Below are positions 26,208-35,868 of a stretch of 64,000 bases of DNA, piece by piece. This DNA is from [Clostridium] ultunense DSM 10521 (GTDB lineage: Bacteria; Bacillota; Clostridia; Tissierellales; Tepidimicrobiaceae). How positions within the stretch are numbered: the stretch's first letter is position 1; each line of letters starts with the position of its first letter. Location: contig NZ_AZSU01000006.1 of NCBI RefSeq assembly GCF_000511955.1, forward strand, positions 200,720 to 264,719, read 5' to 3'. A program made the translations under genes and the position numbers. The notes below the pieces were generated by a model. It was not told the origin of the DNA, did not search any database, and saw nothing but the letters and a program-made list of their open reading frames with translations.

Positions 26208-27113
26208 TTATTTAAGAATAGTTAACGGATCTATAGGTTTACCATTTTTATGTATTTCGAAATGAAGATGAGAACCAGTGCTTCTACCAGTGCTGCCCAT
26301 TTTTGATATAACTTGCCCTTTCTCTACGTTATCTCCTTCATTAACAAGCAATTTACTGTTATGTCCATATACAGTGGTATACTCATTATTATGTTCTATT
26401 ATAATAGTTCGACCTAAACCAGATTTGTATCCTGAAAACACTACCTTTCCACTTCCGGCGGCCCAAATATCCGTACCTATTGAGTTAGCTATATCGATTC
26501 CATAATGAAACCTAACCCCTCTTCCAAAGGGATTTTTCCTATTGCCAAAGGTGGAAGTCAGTCTACCCTTAGTAGGCCATAGATCAGGTACCGTTTCTAG
26601 ATATTCAAATCTCTTTTCTAAATCATCGATAAAAACTAGCAATTCTTTTTCCTTATTTTCTAGTACTTCTTTTAATACCTGAATCTCCTCTGTAGGCTCT
26701 AATGCTTCAATAGGAATATCGTCGTCTATTCTCCCACCTCTAGATGGGCTTTTTATGCCAGCTATCTTTTCTACTTGTCTTTGTAATTTTTCTATTTCAG
26801 CTAACTTATCTTCAACTTCATTGGTTTTTTCGTATAGTTCCTTTGTATGGGATTTTAGTTTGGATAATTCTGTTTCCTTTTTTCTATTTTCTTCCTCAAG
26901 ATTGTTGATTTCGGCTATTCTATCATTATATTCTTTTTCTAAACTTATATGAGATGAATAGATATTATTAAAAATTAAGAATGCTGCCATAAGAATTGCT
27001 GATATAGATATTACAGAAATTTTGGGCAACCATTGTGGAATCGTTAACCTTCTTACTTTTTCTGTATGGGGGATTATTATAATGCAGATTTTAGAATCTT
27101 TCTTCTTCCCCAT
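26208..27113 (-). CDS. M23 family membrane-anchored peptidoglycan endopeptidase
   Basis: The start at 27113 is preferred since AGAGGT lies upstream, whereas the longer frame to 27158 has no ribosome binding site. The 301-residue protein has a short cytoplasmic N-terminus, one membrane helix (about 30-50), a coiled coil (about 55-125) and a LytM/M23 domain with the zinc motifs HYGID and HLHFE. It cuts peptide cross-links in the wall. With the bactofilin downstream it likely forms a localised wall-remodelling unit. No catalytic residue is missing. Confidence 0.88.
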   Translation of the reverse strand: MGKKKDSKICIIIIPHTEKVRRLTIPQWLPKISVISISAILMAAFLIFNNIYSSHISLEKEYNDRIAEINNLEEENRKKETELSKLKSHTKELYEKTNEVEDKLAEIEKLQRQVEKIAGIKSPSRGGRIDDDIPIEALEPTEEIQVLKEVLENKEKELLVFIDDLEKRFEYLETVPDLWPTKGRLTSTFGNRKNPFGRGVRFHYGIDIANSIGTDIWAAGSGKVVFSGYKSGLGRTIIIEHNNEYTTVYGHNSKLLVNEGDNVEKGQVISKMGSTGRSTGSHLHFEIHKNGKPIDPLTILK

Positions 27114-27212
27114 ATGTGTTTTTCGACCTCTTTCTAAAATAGTTAAATCTTTCCACATTATTCTATTCTACATAAACTTTAAAAATCCTTTTATTATTTT
27201 AAGAATATTTGA

Positions 27213-27512
27213 TTATCTTAAATAATTAAATATTATTAGTTCTAATACCTTATTCAGTATGAAGATTATTGGGATGCCAAGGGTGAATTTAACCTTACTG
27301 GTCTTATGTTTAAAAACTACCATTCCTAATAATGCACCAGCAGCGCCTCCTAGTAATGCTAAAACCATTAGGCTCATTTCACTAATTCTATGATCATTTT
27401 TTCTGGATTTAGATTTGTCAAATCCAAAGTTAAAGAAGGAAACAATATTTATTATTATAATATAGATTAAAAAGGTAATTTCCTTATTATTAAAGTTTGA
27501 TATTATGCTCAT
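27213..27512 (-). CDS. DUF1294 small membrane protein
   Basis: The 99-residue protein has about three hydrophobic segments and the DUF1294 pattern: a DKSKSRKNDHRISE loop, then ALLGGAAGALLGM, then FKHKTSKVKF. Function unknown. A modest purine stretch (AAGTAGGT) precedes the start. It is a single gene between the M23 and oligopeptidase genes. Confidence 0.82.
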   Translation of the reverse strand: MSIISNFNNKEITFLIYIIIINIVSFFNFGFDKSKSRKNDHRISEMSLMVLALLGGAAGALLGMVVFKHKTSKVKFTLGIPIIFILNKVLELIIFNYLR

Positions 27513-27541
27513 TTAAAATACCTACTTTCTAATTAATTACA

Positions 27542-29323
27542 TTACTTAATATTTTCTACTAGTTCAAGGAATTTTTCAATATCTTTTTCAATTAATTTTA
27601 ATGAGCCCCTAAAGAAATCTGGTGAATGAACATCTATATCCATTAATTTTGCTATGTCAACTATATTGTTTTTGCCAGTAGATCTAAGGAAGCTATCATA
27701 TTCCTTTACGAATTTATCTTTATTATTCAAGTATTTCAGGTATAATCCCTTGGAGAACAATAATCCAAAAGCATAGGGAAAATTATAAAAATTCCGCTCT
27801 CCGTAGTAATAATGGGGTTTATTTACCCACATATAAGGGTGGAGATAATTATGATCTAATCCATTTCCATAAGCCTTTTTCTGTGCTTCTATCATTATTC
27901 TATTTAGTTCATTTACAGACAGAGAATATTCCTTTCTTCTTTCAAATAATTCCTTTTCGAATAGGAATCTGCTATATATATCTACTATTACCTGCCCTGC
28001 ATCTTGAATATAGGATTCTAAAATACTTAACTGTTCTTCTTCATCAGCTTCACTTAAGGCCGCATTCATTACAATGGTCTCACAGAATATAGAAGCAGTT
28101 TCAGCTATAGGCATGGGATATCTACTGTTTAAAATGCTTTCTTCTTGTATACAAAGTCCATGATATCCATGGCCTAGCTCATGGGCTAAGGTAATAACAT
28201 TGCTAAAGCTACCATTAAAATTGGCAAGTATTCTACTTTCCTTAATAGGATGAATATTAGAGCAAAAAGCCCCTCCTCTTTTGCCTTCCCTAGGTTCTGC
28301 ATCTATCCATCTATTTTCAAAAGCATTATCTGCAAAATTGGCTAATTTGTCACTAAAGGTTTTGAAGTTTTTTACAATATATTCTCTGGCTTCTTTATAG
28401 GTAAAGGATTTACTCATCTTTCCAACAGGAGCAAATATATCATAGAAAGGTAATCCATTTTCATAACCTAAAAGTTCGCCTTTTTTTCTATAATATTTAT
28501 GGAATATAGGTAAATATTCTTTTATGGCTGTTAGCATGGCATTTAAAGTTTCTTCATCCATTCTGGATTTAGATAGGGTTTCATCTAAAGGGGATTTATA
28601 CCCTCTCATCCCTGCAATTGAAATGACTTCTCCTTTAATTCCATTTAAAGCAGCAGCGGAAGATTCGGCGATTTTTCTATAGGATTTTAATTCTGCTTCA
28701 TAGGCTTTTTTTCTTAGATCCTTATCTTTATTATGGGCCATATTTCTAATTACAGGCAGAGGAAGTTGTTTTAGCTCCCCATCTATTTCAATATCAACTA
28801 ATAATGTAGAGATCAATATATTTTGAAGTTTTGTCCAAGCCTTAGACCCAGTATTTTTCATTTTAGAGATTAATATCTCCTCTTTTTCACTAAGTAAATA
28901 CTGAGTATGGTCCTTGATATTATTTAAATAGAAACTATGCTCTTTTAGAAACTCAGAAGAATTGATAACCCTATCTAAATCATCCAAACTTCCAATAAAT
29001 TTTTCAAATTGTACATAGGATTTGGTGATTTCTGAATATTTTACCTGTAATTTATCCAGGTATTTTAATGCCATTTCATTTTTAGCTTCAACACTAGATA
29101 TTAAACGAGGATAGGTCATTAGCTTTGAAGACAGGCTAGATAATTCTATTAGCCTATTTAAATATTGGGAGATTTTTTTATCAGCTTCCTCAAAGGATTT
29201 TAAGTTTTCTTCTGCCCAATGGACAAAACTTTCCATTTTTTCATCAAAGGTTTTTAAGTCTGACTGATATTTCTTTGAATCAAAAGAGGTGTATAACTCA
29301 TTTAAACTCCATTTCATATCCAT
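27542..29323 (-). CDS. pepF: Oligoendopeptidase F (M3 metallopeptidase)
   Basis: The 593-residue enzyme has the zinc motif HELGHGYHG (within ITLAHELGH near residue 385) and the downstream ETASIFCET glutamate block. The N-terminal all-helical half and the final YPYAFGLLFSKGLYLKY region fit the PepF/M3B branch. It degrades peptides of roughly 7-17 residues in the cytoplasm. GGAGGG lies upstream of the ATG. Confidence 0.92.
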   Translation of the reverse strand: MDMKWSLNELYTSFDSKKYQSDLKTFDEKMESFVHWAEENLKSFEEADKKISQYLNRLIELSSLSSKLMTYPRLISSVEAKNEMALKYLDKLQVKYSEITKSYVQFEKFIGSLDDLDRVINSSEFLKEHSFYLNNIKDHTQYLLSEKEEILISKMKNTGSKAWTKLQNILISTLLVDIEIDGELKQLPLPVIRNMAHNKDKDLRKKAYEAELKSYRKIAESSAAALNGIKGEVISIAGMRGYKSPLDETLSKSRMDEETLNAMLTAIKEYLPIFHKYYRKKGELLGYENGLPFYDIFAPVGKMSKSFTYKEAREYIVKNFKTFSDKLANFADNAFENRWIDAEPREGKRGGAFCSNIHPIKESRILANFNGSFSNVITLAHELGHGYHGLCIQEESILNSRYPMPIAETASIFCETIVMNAALSEADEEEQLSILESYIQDAGQVIVDIYSRFLFEKELFERRKEYSLSVNELNRIMIEAQKKAYGNGLDHNYLHPYMWVNKPHYYYGERNFYNFPYAFGLLFSKGLYLKYLNNKDKFVKEYDSFLRSTGKNNIVDIAKLMDIDVHSPDFFRGSLKLIEKDIEKFLELVENIK

Positions 29324-29514
29324 AACTATCCCTCCATTTTTATATTTAATATTATAATATCTTTAATAGTCTGATAATACAACTTAATACTTATATGGGG
29401 GAAAGAAAAGGATTTGAATTTGTGGTTTTAAAATTCATATTTCCCTTGCAAAAAAGCCATATTATATATATACTTAACAAGTTAGATAAAAAAAGGAAGG
29501 ATGTAGTAAAATTA

Positions 29515-31104
29515 ATGAATAAATTAAAATTTGAAGATATTAAGCTTTCGGAGGAAATTCAAAAAGCAGTTTCCGATATGGGCTTTGAGGAGATGTCCCC
29601 CATCCAATCCCAAGCAATACCAAAACTACTTGAAGGTATAGATATAATTGGGCAAGCTCAGACAGGAACGGGGAAAACTGCTGCTTTTGGTATACCTATT
29701 ATTGAAAAATGTAATGGGAAGGATAGAAGTTTACAAGCTATGGTATTATGCCCTACAAGAGAATTATCCATACAAGTGGCAGAGGAAATTAGAAGACTAG
29801 CCAAGTATAAAAGGGATATTTTTGTTCTACCTATATATGGAGGACAGCCTATTGATAGACAGATAAAGGCTTTAAAAAAAGGCGTTCAGATAGTAGTAGG
29901 AACTCCTGGTAGAATAATAGACCATATTCGAAGAAAAACATTAAAACTAGGAAATATAAGGATGCTAGTATTGGATGAAGCAGATGAAATGTTTGATATG
30001 GGATTTAGAGATGATATTGAACTCATTGTAAATCATATGCCGGAGGAAAGACAGACCATATTCTTTTCGGCCACTATGCCTAAAGAAATAGTAGATTTTG
30101 CTAAAAGGTATCAGACGAATCCTAAAACTATTAAAGTAGTACACAAGGAATTAACCGTACCAAGAGTAGAACAATATTATTTTGAATTAAAGGAACATAT
30201 GAAGACTGAAATATTATCTAGGCTTATAGATATATACAATCCTAAACTTTCCATAGTATTCTGTAATACCAAGAAAAAGGTAGATGAGTTAACTATTGAA
30301 TTACAAGGAAGGGGATATTTCGTCGATGGGCTCCATGGGGATTTAAAACAATCTCAAAGGGATAGGGTAATGTCTAAGTTTAGAACAGGGAATATCGATA
30401 TTTTAGTAGCTACTGATGTGGCAGCTAGAGGTTTAGACGTAGATGATGTAGATATTGTATTTAACTATGATATACCTCAGGATGAAGAATATTATGTTCA
30501 CAGAATTGGTAGAACTGCTAGAGCTGGTAGGGAAGGGATTGCCCTTAGTTTTGTAGTAGGTAGAGATAGGCACAGGATCAAAGATATTGAAAGATATACT
30601 AAGACTAAGATAGTTAGGAAGGATTTGCCTACACTAAAAGATATGGAAGAACGACAAAGCGATATATTAATAGAAAAGATTAAAGATGAGATAGATAAGG
30701 GACAATTAGATAGATATGAAAAGATGCTTAACCAAATATTAGAGGAAGATTATACTTCTTTTGATATAGCAGCAGCCTTGTTGAAATTTTACCTTGTAAA
30801 CAATAAGTTAGATGGGCACAGAGAATTAGATGCAGTAGATTATGGTACAAAAGGTATTAGTACTAGGGCAAGAATATATATAAATACTGGAAAGAGAAAA
30901 GGGGTAAGCCCAAGACATATATTAGGAGCCTTACTAAATGAAACGGGTATACCTAGAAAAACTGTAGGGGATATAGATATGTATGATAAATTTACTTTCG
31001 TTGAAGTACCAGAAGAATATGCCCACCAGGTAATAAAAGGGTTAAATAACAAAAGAATAAAGGGCATTAAGGTAAAGGTGGAATTGGCTAATACCAGGTC
31101 TTAA
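29515..31104 (+). CDS. DEAD-box RNA helicase with C-terminal DbpA-type RNA-binding domain
   Basis: The start at ATG 29515 gives MNKLKFEDIKLSEEIQ, the usual beginning of CshA/DeaD-like helicases; GGAAGG lies 14 bp upstream, slightly far. An ATG at 29395 adds 40 residues unlike the family and has no ribosome binding site. Motifs: Q motif (MSPIQSQAIP), Walker A (AQTGTGKT), DEAD (VLDEADEMFDMGF), SAT, and HRIGRTARAG. Residues about 450-525 form a DbpA RNA-binding domain (RIYINTGKRKGVSPRHIL), suggesting ribosome assembly or RNA remodelling in the cold. Confidence 0.92.
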   Translation: MNKLKFEDIKLSEEIQKAVSDMGFEEMSPIQSQAIPKLLEGIDIIGQAQTGTGKTAAFGIPIIEKCNGKDRSLQAMVLCPTRELSIQVAEEIRRLAKYKRDIFVLPIYGGQPIDRQIKALKKGVQIVVGTPGRIIDHIRRKTLKLGNIRMLVLDEADEMFDMGFRDDIELIVNHMPEERQTIFFSATMPKEIVDFAKRYQTNPKTIKVVHKELTVPRVEQYYFELKEHMKTEILSRLIDIYNPKLSIVFCNTKKKVDELTIELQGRGYFVDGLHGDLKQSQRDRVMSKFRTGNIDILVATDVAARGLDVDDVDIVFNYDIPQDEEYYVHRIGRTARAGREGIALSFVVGRDRHRIKDIERYTKTKIVRKDLPTLKDMEERQSDILIEKIKDEIDKGQLDRYEKMLNQILEEDYTSFDIAAALLKFYLVNNKLDGHRELDAVDYGTKGISTRARIYINTGKRKGVSPRHILGALLNETGIPRKTVGDIDMYDKFTFVEVPEEYAHQVIKGLNNKRIKGIKVKVELANTRS

Positions 31105-31112
31105 ACATGTTT

Positions 31113-31152
31113 AGCGGCAAAGAGATATTTAGTTCTTTAGTCGCTTTTTTTA
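31113..31152 (+). terminator. Terminator of the DEAD-box helicase gene
   Basis: AGCGGCAAAGA pairs imperfectly with TCTTTAGTCGCT, followed by TTTTTTTATTTT. The remaining gap to 31335 is AT-rich without a clear gene. Confidence 0.6.
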
Positions 31153-31335
31153 TTTTCGTAGTATTACTAAAACTGGGTATATAATACAATATACATAATA
31201 AAAGGATAATCATTTAATTAATTTTTAAGATTAAATATAAAAAGTGAAAACATTGAAGGATTTTGACAATTTATACAGAAATATACAGTATAGGTTTGCT
31301 TCTTAGAGTTACTTTTAGATAAAGGACTGGTTTTT

Positions 31336-33576
31336 ATGAAAAAGAGAGTTATAGGAGTTGGAATTCTCCTTCTAATTTTCATTACAATTTCAATATCTAT
31401 TAATAAGCATACCAAGTTATCAAAAGAACCAGTAGATGTTAAAGATAAGATAAAATTAAGGATTGTAGGGGATAATAATTTTAAACCTTATGAATATGTA
31501 GATGAGAAAGGTGAATTTAAAGGATTTAATATTGATATAATGAAAGCCATAGGGGAAGCCATGGATATAGAAATAGAGTTAATACCTATGAGATGGTCTG
31601 ATGCAGTATTTGCTTTGGAAAATGGAGAAATAGATGGTATTCAAGGTATGTCTAAAACGGAGGAAAGAAAGGCTAAATATCTTTTCACCCAATCTACTGT
31701 AGTTAATTCTCATGCCATTTTTATAATGAAAGACTTGGAGAATATAAAAGATATTGAGGATCTTAAAGGGTTAAGGGTGGCTTATCAGGAAAAGGACATT
31801 CATGAAGAGAGAATTAGAGGAATACCTGGAATTATTTCCATACCTCGTTATAGTCAAATAGAAGGTATTCAGGCTTTATTAGACGGGGAAGCAGATGCTT
31901 TTATAGGAAATAGAATGACTGCCGTTTACTATCTAAATAATATTAAAAAGATAAATAAAGTGAAAACCATAGGAGAACCTTTAGGTGAAACAGCCTATGG
32001 ACCGGCTATACTACCTGAAAACAAATTAGCTTATAGGCTATTAGAAGAGGGATTGAACCGGATAAAACAGAATGGAACCTATGATAAGATATATAAAAAA
32101 TGGTTTGGACACCAGTTATCCTATGGACATTTTGTACTTAGAACCTATATCAAGTACATAATTATTGGTGCTGGGGTAATTGGTATAGTGCTATTGTTGC
32201 TTTTCATATGGAATAAAAAATTGCAACAGGAAGTAGCCAAAAGGACTAGTGAATTGGAAACTGCTAATAAAAATTTGAAAGCTCATCAAGAGAGAATATA
32301 TAGATTAGCCTATTTCGACCCTATTACCCATCTTCCCAATAGAGTATACTTCATGGAGGAATTGGAAGAAACTATCGAGAATTTAGCTGACAATGAAAAA
32401 TTAGCCATATTACATTTAGATCTAGATAGGTTTAAATACATAAATGATAATTTAGGCCATAATATAGGAGATGAGGTTTTACGATTACTAGGTGTAAGAT
32501 TAGGTGAATTAATCTCTAAAGGAGATTTAATAGCCCGTGGTGGAGGAGATGAATACCTAATATTATTGAAGAATATAGAGGATATATATAAAATAGACAC
32601 TGTAGTAGATGGGATTATTGAAAGTTTTAAAGAATATATAGCCTATAAAGATTATGAACTATATTTAACTACCAGTATTGGAATTGCTATATATCCGGAA
32701 GCAGGAGAAGATAGTATTTCTCTAATGAAAAATGCGGAAATTGCATTATACGAGGCTAAAGAAATGGGTGGCAATAGCTATTTTAAATATAATGTACAAA
32801 TTGGTAAAAGGGAATATGATAACCTTACTAAATTAAATCAACTGAGGCAAGCCGTAACTAATGGAGAATTTATTTTATACTACCAGCCAAAATTCGATAT
32901 TAAAACAGGGGAGATAATAGGCCTGGAAAGTTTGATACGTTGGGAAAATCCAAGAAGAGGGCTAATTTTCCCCGATGAATTTATACCTTTAGCGGAAGAG
33001 ACTGGGCTAATATTTTCCATTGGAGAATGGGTTTTAAGGGAGGCCTGCAGACAGAATAAAGAATGGATTGATAAAGGCTATAAGCCTAGGCGAGTCTCTG
33101 TCAATATTTCAGCTAGACAATTTCAACATTATAATTTTTTAGATATGGTCTCTAATATATTGGAGGAAACAGGATTAGAACCTAAGTATTTAGGATTAGA
33201 AATAACTGAAACTACTGCTATATCCGACATTACATATACATTAGATGTTTTAGATCGATTAAAGGAATTAGGAGTATTCGTTATAATGGATGACTTTGGT
33301 ACAGGATATTCTAATTTAAGTTATTTAGGTGAAATGAATATAGATGAATTGAAAATCGATAGGAGTTTTATTTGGGATCTAGATATAAATGAAAAGAATA
33401 GGGCAATTTCTCGAACTATAATCCTTCTGGCTAAGCAGTTTAATATATTGGTTACTGCAGAAGGAATAGAAACGGAAAAGCAATTGAATATATTGAAAGA
33501 ACTTGGCTCCGATACTGGTCAGGGATATTATTTTAGCAAACCTATTCCTGCCAAAGAATTGGAAAAACTACTATGA
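31336..33576 (+). CDS. Periplasmic-sensor GGDEF-EAL protein (c-di-GMP turnover)
   Basis: The 746-residue protein starts with a signal/membrane helix, then an SBP_bac_3-type solute-binding domain (about 35-260: RIVGDNNFKPYEYVDEKG) facing outside. A second membrane helix (about 275-295), a GGDEF domain and an EAL domain follow. The GGDEF motif reads GGDEY near residue 403. The EAL motif reads ESL near residue 531, keeping the metal-binding glutamate, and DDFGTGYSNLSYL is intact. It likely adjusts c-di-GMP in response to an amino acid or similar ligand. Net direction cannot be told. It is monocistronic with a strong hairpin behind it. Confidence 0.88.
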   Translation: MKKRVIGVGILLLIFITISISINKHTKLSKEPVDVKDKIKLRIVGDNNFKPYEYVDEKGEFKGFNIDIMKAIGEAMDIEIELIPMRWSDAVFALENGEIDGIQGMSKTEERKAKYLFTQSTVVNSHAIFIMKDLENIKDIEDLKGLRVAYQEKDIHEERIRGIPGIISIPRYSQIEGIQALLDGEADAFIGNRMTAVYYLNNIKKINKVKTIGEPLGETAYGPAILPENKLAYRLLEEGLNRIKQNGTYDKIYKKWFGHQLSYGHFVLRTYIKYIIIGAGVIGIVLLLLFIWNKKLQQEVAKRTSELETANKNLKAHQERIYRLAYFDPITHLPNRVYFMEELEETIENLADNEKLAILHLDLDRFKYINDNLGHNIGDEVLRLLGVRLGELISKGDLIARGGGDEYLILLKNIEDIYKIDTVVDGIIESFKEYIAYKDYELYLTTSIGIAIYPEAGEDSISLMKNAEIALYEAKEMGGNSYFKYNVQIGKREYDNLTKLNQLRQAVTNGEFILYYQPKFDIKTGEIIGLESLIRWENPRRGLIFPDEFIPLAEETGLIFSIGEWVLREACRQNKEWIDKGYKPRRVSVNISARQFQHYNFLDMVSNILEETGLEPKYLGLEITETTAISDITYTLDVLDRLKELGVFVIMDDFGTGYSNLSYLGEMNIDELKIDRSFIWDLDINEKNRAISRTIILLAKQFNILVTAEGIETEKQLNILKELGSDTGQGYYFSKPIPAKELEKLL

Positions 33577-33580
33577 ATAA

Positions 33581-33615
33581 AGAGGTCAGATAAAGTTTTA
33601 AATTATCTGACCTCT
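33581..33615 (+). terminator. Strong hairpin after the GGDEF-EAL gene
   Basis: AGAGGTCAGATAA and TTATCTGACCTCT form a perfect 13-bp stem. The T-tract is weak (AATTATTTTG), so it may be a terminator or an RNA-stabilising end. Confidence 0.6.
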
Positions 33616-33641
33616 AATTATTTTGAAAAAGATTTTAAAAT

Positions 33642-33683
33642 TTGATTTAGGTCAAAGTATTGAATGATAATATTTTTTATAAT
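33642..33683 (+). promoter_or_regulatory. Fnr/Crp-type operator and promoter of the metal-ATPase/hemerythrin operon
   Basis: TTGAT-TTAG-GTCAA (33642-33655) matches the Fnr-type consensus (TTGAT-N4-ATCAA) at nine of ten positions. A TATAAT at 33678-33683 predicts a start near 33690, placing the site centre at about -41.5, the class II activation position. No good -35 is present, as expected for an activator-dependent promoter. Confidence 0.6.
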
Positions 33684-33729
33684 AAAGACACAGAATAAAA
33701 AAGAAATAAAAAATAAGGAGGAATTTTTT

Positions 33730-33945
33730 ATGATGACTAAAACTTATAAATTAGAAACATTAACATGCCCATCTTGCATGGCAAAGATAGAGGGAGCATT
33801 AATAAAGATAAAAGGTGTGAAGGAGACAGAAGTATTATTCAATTCAAGTAAAGCGAAAGTTACCTTTGATGAATCTATAGTAGAATCTGAGGATATAAAA
33901 CTGGTTATTGAGAGATTAGGCTACAGGGTGCTAGGAGAAAAATGA
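33730..33945 (+). CDS. Heavy-metal-associated (HMA) domain metallochaperone
   Basis: The start at ATG 33730 follows AAGGAGG; an upstream in-frame ATG at 33664 has no ribosome binding site. The 71-residue protein is a single ferredoxin-like HMA domain with the metal-binding motif TCPSCMAKIEGAL (CxxC) near residue 15. Such proteins deliver metal to P1B ATPases. The ATPase gene follows 24 bp downstream and itself has no N-terminal HMA domain, so the two behave as a split version of one pump. Confidence 0.88.
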   Translation: MMTKTYKLETLTCPSCMAKIEGALIKIKGVKETEVLFNSSKAKVTFDESIVESEDIKLVIERLGYRVLGEK

Positions 33946-33969
33946 TAATTTTTAGAAAGGGGGAGTACG

Positions 33970-35844
33970 GTGAGAATAAGTAAAGGTCAAAGGGTAGTTT
34001 TTTCAGGAATATTGATTATAATATCTTTCATATTAAAGAGAACAGATTTAAATATATGGTATGGAAATATATTTATGATCAGCGCTGCCATTGTAGCAGG
34101 ATTACCAATTATGAAGAATGCTCTTGTAGCTTTAAGATATAAAATCTTAGGTATAGATGCATTAGTGTCTCTAGCTGTAATAGGTGCTATGTTTTTACAA
34201 GAGTATTGGGAAGCGGCAGCGGTAACCTTTCTATTCATGCTAGGGGATTATTTAGAATCTAAAACATTGGAGAAAACTAGATCTTCAATTAAATCCTTAT
34301 TGGATTTGGCACCAGATATAGCTAGGGTAATACGAAACGGAGTGGAAGTAGAAATTTCACCTGATGAAGTAGTAGAAGGAGATATAGTAGTAGTAAAACC
34401 TGGAGAGAAGATTGCTGTTGATGGTACCATAATAGAGGGAAATGCTTATATAAACCAAGCAGCCATTACAGGAGAATCTATTCCAGTAGATAAAACAGAG
34501 GAAGACACCGTATTTTCTGGTACTATTATCGAATCCGGATATTTAAAGATAAAGGCAGATCGGGTTGGGGATGACACTACCTTTGCTAGGATTTTAGAAA
34601 TGGTAGAAGAGGCTCAAGATAAAAAAGCAAGAACACAGAAGTTTCTAGAAGTATTCTCTAGATACTATACTCCTGCCATAATAATTTTAGCAGCATTATT
34701 GTTCTTATTTACAAAGGATCTAGTACTATCTCTAACATTATTGGTAATAGCTTGTCCAGGAGCCTTGGTTATTTCAACTCCAGTTTCTATAGTAGCAGGA
34801 ATAGGTAATGGAGCAAAACATGGGGTTTTGGTCAAAGGTGGAGAAATAATGGAGAAGTTAGGCAAAATCAAGGTATTAGCCTTTGATAAAACTGGAACTT
34901 TAACAGAAGGTAAACCTAAGGTAACCAATGTGAAGGCTTTTAATATAGACGAAGAAGAATTATTAAAAATTACTGCAATAGGTGAAAGCTATTCAGAACA
35001 TCCATTGGCTAGGGCAATTATTGAAGCCTATGAAGAAAGATATGGAGAATTAAGAGAGTCTCCAGAAGAAGCTGAGATAATTACAGGTCAGGGATTAAAG
35101 GTAAAAATAGAAGGAAAAAAATATTTAATTGGAAATAGAAAATTATTAGCGGAAAATAGTGTCAATATAAGGGAAGAGGAAGAAAATTATGTAAAAAGTG
35201 AAGAGGCACATGGTCAAACGGTGGTTATAGTTTCAGATATGGAAAAGGTATTAGGAACTATATCTATAGCTGATACAGTTAGGGAAGATGCTAAGGAACT
35301 TATAATGAATTTAAAGAAGCAAGGTATTGAAAAGGTAGTCATGCTAACTGGAGATAATAAAAGGGCTGCCTCAGCTATATCAGAGGAATTAGGGATAGAT
35401 GAATATTATGCAGAACTTTTACCAGAAGAAAAGGTTCAAGCCTTGGAAAAATTACAAGAAAAATTTGGGGCAACAGCAATGGTTGGAGATGGGGTAAATG
35501 ATGCTCCCGCATTAGCTTCAGCAGATTTAGGTATTGCCATAGGCGGTGCAGGTACCGATGTAGCTATGGAAACGGCAGATGTGGTGTTAATGTCCAACGA
35601 AATAAAAAGATTATCCTATGCTATTGGCCTAAGTAGAGCTACAGTGAGAAATATGAAACAAAATATATACTTTGCCATTATAGTTGCAGCTGCTCTGTTA
35701 GCAGGAGTATTAGGTAAGGTCGTATTTCTATCTTCAGGTATGTTAATCCATGAAATAAGCGTATTATTGGTAATAGTAAACGCAGTAAGATTATTAGGAT
35801 ATGGGGAAAAGGGAAGAAGTAGGAAAGTATTATACGAAAAGTAG
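33970..35844 (+). CDS. Heavy-metal P1B-type ATPase with CPG motif
   Basis: The GTG start at 33970 follows GAAAGGGGGAG. The 624-residue pump has TGES (actuator domain), the phosphorylation motif DKTGTLTEGK near residue 305, the SEHPLA nucleotide-domain motif and GDGVNDAPAL. The membrane metal-site motif is CPG (ACPGALVISTP near residue 262), where Cd/Zn/Pb and copper pumps usually have CPC. The rest resembles CadA/ZntA. It has no HMA domain of its own. Metal specificity is therefore open. It is the second gene of an Fnr-type controlled operon with a hemerythrin protein, which hints at iron or redox stress. Confidence 0.88.
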   Translation: MRISKGQRVVFSGILIIISFILKRTDLNIWYGNIFMISAAIVAGLPIMKNALVALRYKILGIDALVSLAVIGAMFLQEYWEAAAVTFLFMLGDYLESKTLEKTRSSIKSLLDLAPDIARVIRNGVEVEISPDEVVEGDIVVVKPGEKIAVDGTIIEGNAYINQAAITGESIPVDKTEEDTVFSGTIIESGYLKIKADRVGDDTTFARILEMVEEAQDKKARTQKFLEVFSRYYTPAIIILAALLFLFTKDLVLSLTLLVIACPGALVISTPVSIVAGIGNGAKHGVLVKGGEIMEKLGKIKVLAFDKTGTLTEGKPKVTNVKAFNIDEEELLKITAIGESYSEHPLARAIIEAYEERYGELRESPEEAEIITGQGLKVKIEGKKYLIGNRKLLAENSVNIREEEENYVKSEEAHGQTVVIVSDMEKVLGTISIADTVREDAKELIMNLKKQGIEKVVMLTGDNKRAASAISEELGIDEYYAELLPEEKVQALEKLQEKFGATAMVGDGVNDAPALASADLGIAIGGAGTDVAMETADVVLMSNEIKRLSYAIGLSRATVRNMKQNIYFAIIVAAALLAGVLGKVVFLSSGMLIHEISVLLVIVNAVRLLGYGEKGRSRKVLYEK

Positions 35845-35868
35845 AAAATAGAATGAGAGGTGAATATA

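Noticed and set aside
29395-29514. N-terminal extension of the DEAD-box helicase
   Set aside because: No ribosome binding site precedes ATG 29395, and the extra 40 residues do not resemble the family, while MNKLKFEDIKL is its usual beginning.
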